A DNA stretch of 64,000 nucleotides. It comes from Pandoraea pnomenusa. Lineage in GTDB: Bacteria > Pseudomonadota > Gammaproteobacteria > Burkholderiales > Burkholderiaceae. The stretch spans positions 4,588,001-4,652,000 of the forward strand of contig NZ_CP009553.3 of NCBI RefSeq assembly GCF_000767615.3, read 5' to 3'. This document shows positions 62,495 to 64,000 of this stretch, one piece after another. The number at the start of each line of letters is the position of its first letter. The first letter of the stretch is position 1. Made by a program: the position numbers and the translations under genes. The notes beneath the pieces are model-generated. The model made no database searches, was not told where the DNA came from, and saw only the letters and a program-made list of their open reading frames with translations.

Positions 62495-64000
62495 GCGCCC
62501 GCGACGCCCGCCACTGCCGATCCAGTCGACCAGCCGCGAAAACAAGGTCATGTCGGGCGGCGACGTCAGGTCCAGCGCGAGCGAGTTGCGATAGTACGGG
62601 CTCAGATCGAGTCCCACGCCGAGCCCCAGCACCTCCACGTCGCCCACCGCCTGCTGCTGTGCCACGACCTCACGCAAATGATGATCCAGGTAATGTGCAT
62701 CGTTGACCTGGTTGGTGGCGGCGTCCATGGGACTGCCGTCGGAAATCACGATCAGCAAACGGCGGTTGGCCGTGCGCGAACGCAGGCGATCGCACGCCCA
62801 CACCACCGCCTCGCCGTCCACGCCTTCACGGAACAGGTCGGCCTTGAACAGCGACGCGATATCGGTTCGCGCAAGACGCCAACTGGTCACGGCGTCCTTG
62901 AAAACGAGGTGCGTGACTTCGTTCAGACGACCGGGGTATGGCGGCCTGCCGCGCGCAAGCCAGTCGGTGCGGGCACGCCCGCCGTTCCAGGCCCCCGTGG
63001 TGAAGCCGAGGATCTCGTTGGTCACGCCGGCCGCATCGAGCGCCCGGGACAACACATCGACCATCATTGCCACGGCTTCGATCTGCGCCTTCATCGAACC
63101 GGAGCAGTCGATCAGGAACGTGACCATGGACTCGGCGATCAGCGTGTGCTTCTCGAGCCGGAACAGGCGCCGCTCCGCGGGCGAACTGACCAGTTGGGCC
63201 AGCCGGCGGCCGTCGATACGTCCGTGCTCCTCGCCGAACGACCATCCGTCTCGCTGCGGCACGGCCAGTGCGGCCTTGAGCGCACGCGCCAGCCTCGGCA
63301 CGTTGATCGCCTGCGCGACGATGCGCTCGTCGAGCCGTTCGCGGAACTCGGTCAGCAGCGCGCGCCGCACGAGCGTGCCCGCATACAACTCGCGGTCGTA
63401 GCGAGTCGTGAAAACGCGATATCCCTGGGCCGAAGCTTTCAGCACTCGGCTGTCGCCGGAGTGGGCAAGCGTGATGCCGTCGTCTTCCTGCTCGTCGAAG
63501 TCGAGGAACAACGAAAAGGCGTTGCGCACGGCCTTCTCGTCTTCCTCGTCCCGAGACGCCTCGTGTGCCTGTTCACCGCCCGCCGCACGAATCAGCCCCG
63601 CGATGTCGGCGGCCAGCTCGCGCGCGTGGACTGCATAAGCGGCCTGGTCGGCGCGCGTGCGGCGCATGCCCGCCAGCGCGCTGCCGATGCGCGGGGCGAT
63701 CGCCATGCGGGTCGCCTCGATGAGCCCTTCCGTGTCCTCGACCACCGGATGGCCCGTGAGCCGCGACCAACTCATCTGCGCGACGGTGTAGAGCAACAGC
63801 CCCACATGGCTGTCGGCCACGCCCGTGACATGCATCGCGCGCGACCACGCCTCGAAGCGCTCGCGCAGATTGCGCGCAACGCCCGGCATGCCGGGCGGAA
63901 TGAACGTCTCGCATCGCAACTGCTCGAGCCACTCGAAAAGCAACCGCTCCAGCGGCGCCTCCGGCTGCAGGCGGCGATGCAGTCCGGCGTCGCTGTGGCG
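62492..64000 (-). CDS. Cobaltochelatase CobT-like protein (partial at window edge)
   Basis: At least 502 codons; the frame is open to the window edge and the N-terminus is missing. An acidic middle segment (SRDEEDEKAVRNAF) and a C-terminal VWA domain with the MIDAS motif LIDCSGSMK are typical of CobT, which with CobN and CobS inserts cobalt into hydrogenobyrinic diamide in aerobic cobalamin synthesis. The visible start of the frame (LHRRLQPEAPLERLLFEWLEQ) continues the family N-terminal region. CobT-like proteins with a stand-alone MoxR-type ATPase partner also exist; the upstream neighbour is outside the window. Confidence 0.88.
   Translation of the reverse strand, partial: RHSDAGLHRRLQPEAPLERLLFEWLEQLRCETFIPPGMPGVARNLRERFEAWSRAMHVTGVADSHVGLLLYTVAQMSWSRLTGHPVVEDTEGLIEATRMAIAPRIGSALAGMRRTRADQAAYAVHARELAADIAGLIRAAGGEQAHEASRDEEDEKAVRNAFSLFLDFDEQEDDGITLAHSGDSRVLKASAQGYRVFTTRYDRELYAGTLVRRALLTEFRERLDERIVAQAINVPRLARALKAALAVPQRDGWSFGEEHGRIDGRRLAQLVSSPAERRLFRLEKHTLIAESMVTFLIDCSGSMKAQIEAVAMMVDVLSRALDAAGVTNEILGFTTGAWNGGRARTDWLARGRPPYPGRLNEVTHLVFKDAVTSWRLARTDIASLFKADLFREGVDGEAVVWACDRLRSRTANRRLLIVISDGSPMDAATNQVNDAHYLDHHLREVVAQQQAVGDVEVLGLGVGLDLSPYYRNSLALDLTSPPDMTLFSRLVDWIGSGGRRGR

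Overview
The window looks like a chromosomal accessory-metabolism segment from a high-GC betaproteobacterium of the Burkholderiaceae (Pandoraea/Burkholderia/Cupriavidus type). This is inferred from base composition, the many LysR and MFS genes, and a tauR-tauABC plus tauYX-xsc-pta-tauE taurine set. I see no rRNA, tRNA or CRISPR. The only mobile DNA recognised is a truncated IS3-family end at 7.0-7.2 kb.

0.2-4.6 kb: D-amino-acid use. An RpiR regulator, an N-acyl-D-amino-acid deacylase and a RidA-type imine deaminase lie opposite a PLP/zinc D-amino-acid deaminase. A perfect 7-bp dyad sits between them. 4.7-9.0 kb: a DHA2 efflux pump with its MarR regulator, the IS remnant, and a LysR/SDR divergent pair. 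9.1-10.0 kb: an apparent fusion of a GNAT acetyltransferase to an Rnk-like domain. 10.1-17.1 kb: a LysR-controlled hydantoin-to-D-amino-acid operon (two racemases, hydantoinase, D-carbamoylase, MFS carrier, flavin-reductase-like protein) with ATGA-coupled genes. 17.2-22.1 kb: a MerR/MFS pair, a dihydrofolate-reductase-like protein, argC and a LysR.

22.2-27.5 kb: an MHS carrier, a LysR, an iron alcohol dehydrogenase and an aldehyde dehydrogenase. The carrier, LysR and ADH promoters carry copies of one motif, and the set could oxidise a hydroxy acid such as 4-hydroxybutyrate to a dicarboxylate. 27.6-34.3 kb: a YddG-like exporter, then an amino-acid ABC operon that contains an argininosuccinate-lyase-like enzyme, with a divergent LysR. 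34.6-38.1 kb: a nitrate/sulfonate-type ABC system with two permease genes. 38.1-41.7 kb: a membrane-anchored alpha/beta hydrolase and a LysR/dkgB divergent pair.

41.7-62.5 kb: taurine metabolism in two blocks. tauR and tauABC (41.7-46.4 kb) import taurine. TauY and TauX-like proteins, Xsc, Pta and TauE (56.7-62.5 kb) would deaminate it, form acetyl phosphate plus sulfite, convert the former to acetyl-CoA and export the sulfite. Between the blocks lie an amino-acid permease, three tandem paralogues of a family I do not recognise (48.0-51.9 kb), and an operon of DUF3311 protein, sodium/solute symporter, amidohydrolase and CobW-type GTPase. The window ends inside a CobT-like cobaltochelatase gene.

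The most unusual items are the three paralogues with an EF-hand-like loop, the GNAT-Rnk fusion, the lyase in an ABC operon, and the intrinsic terminator between xsc and pta.
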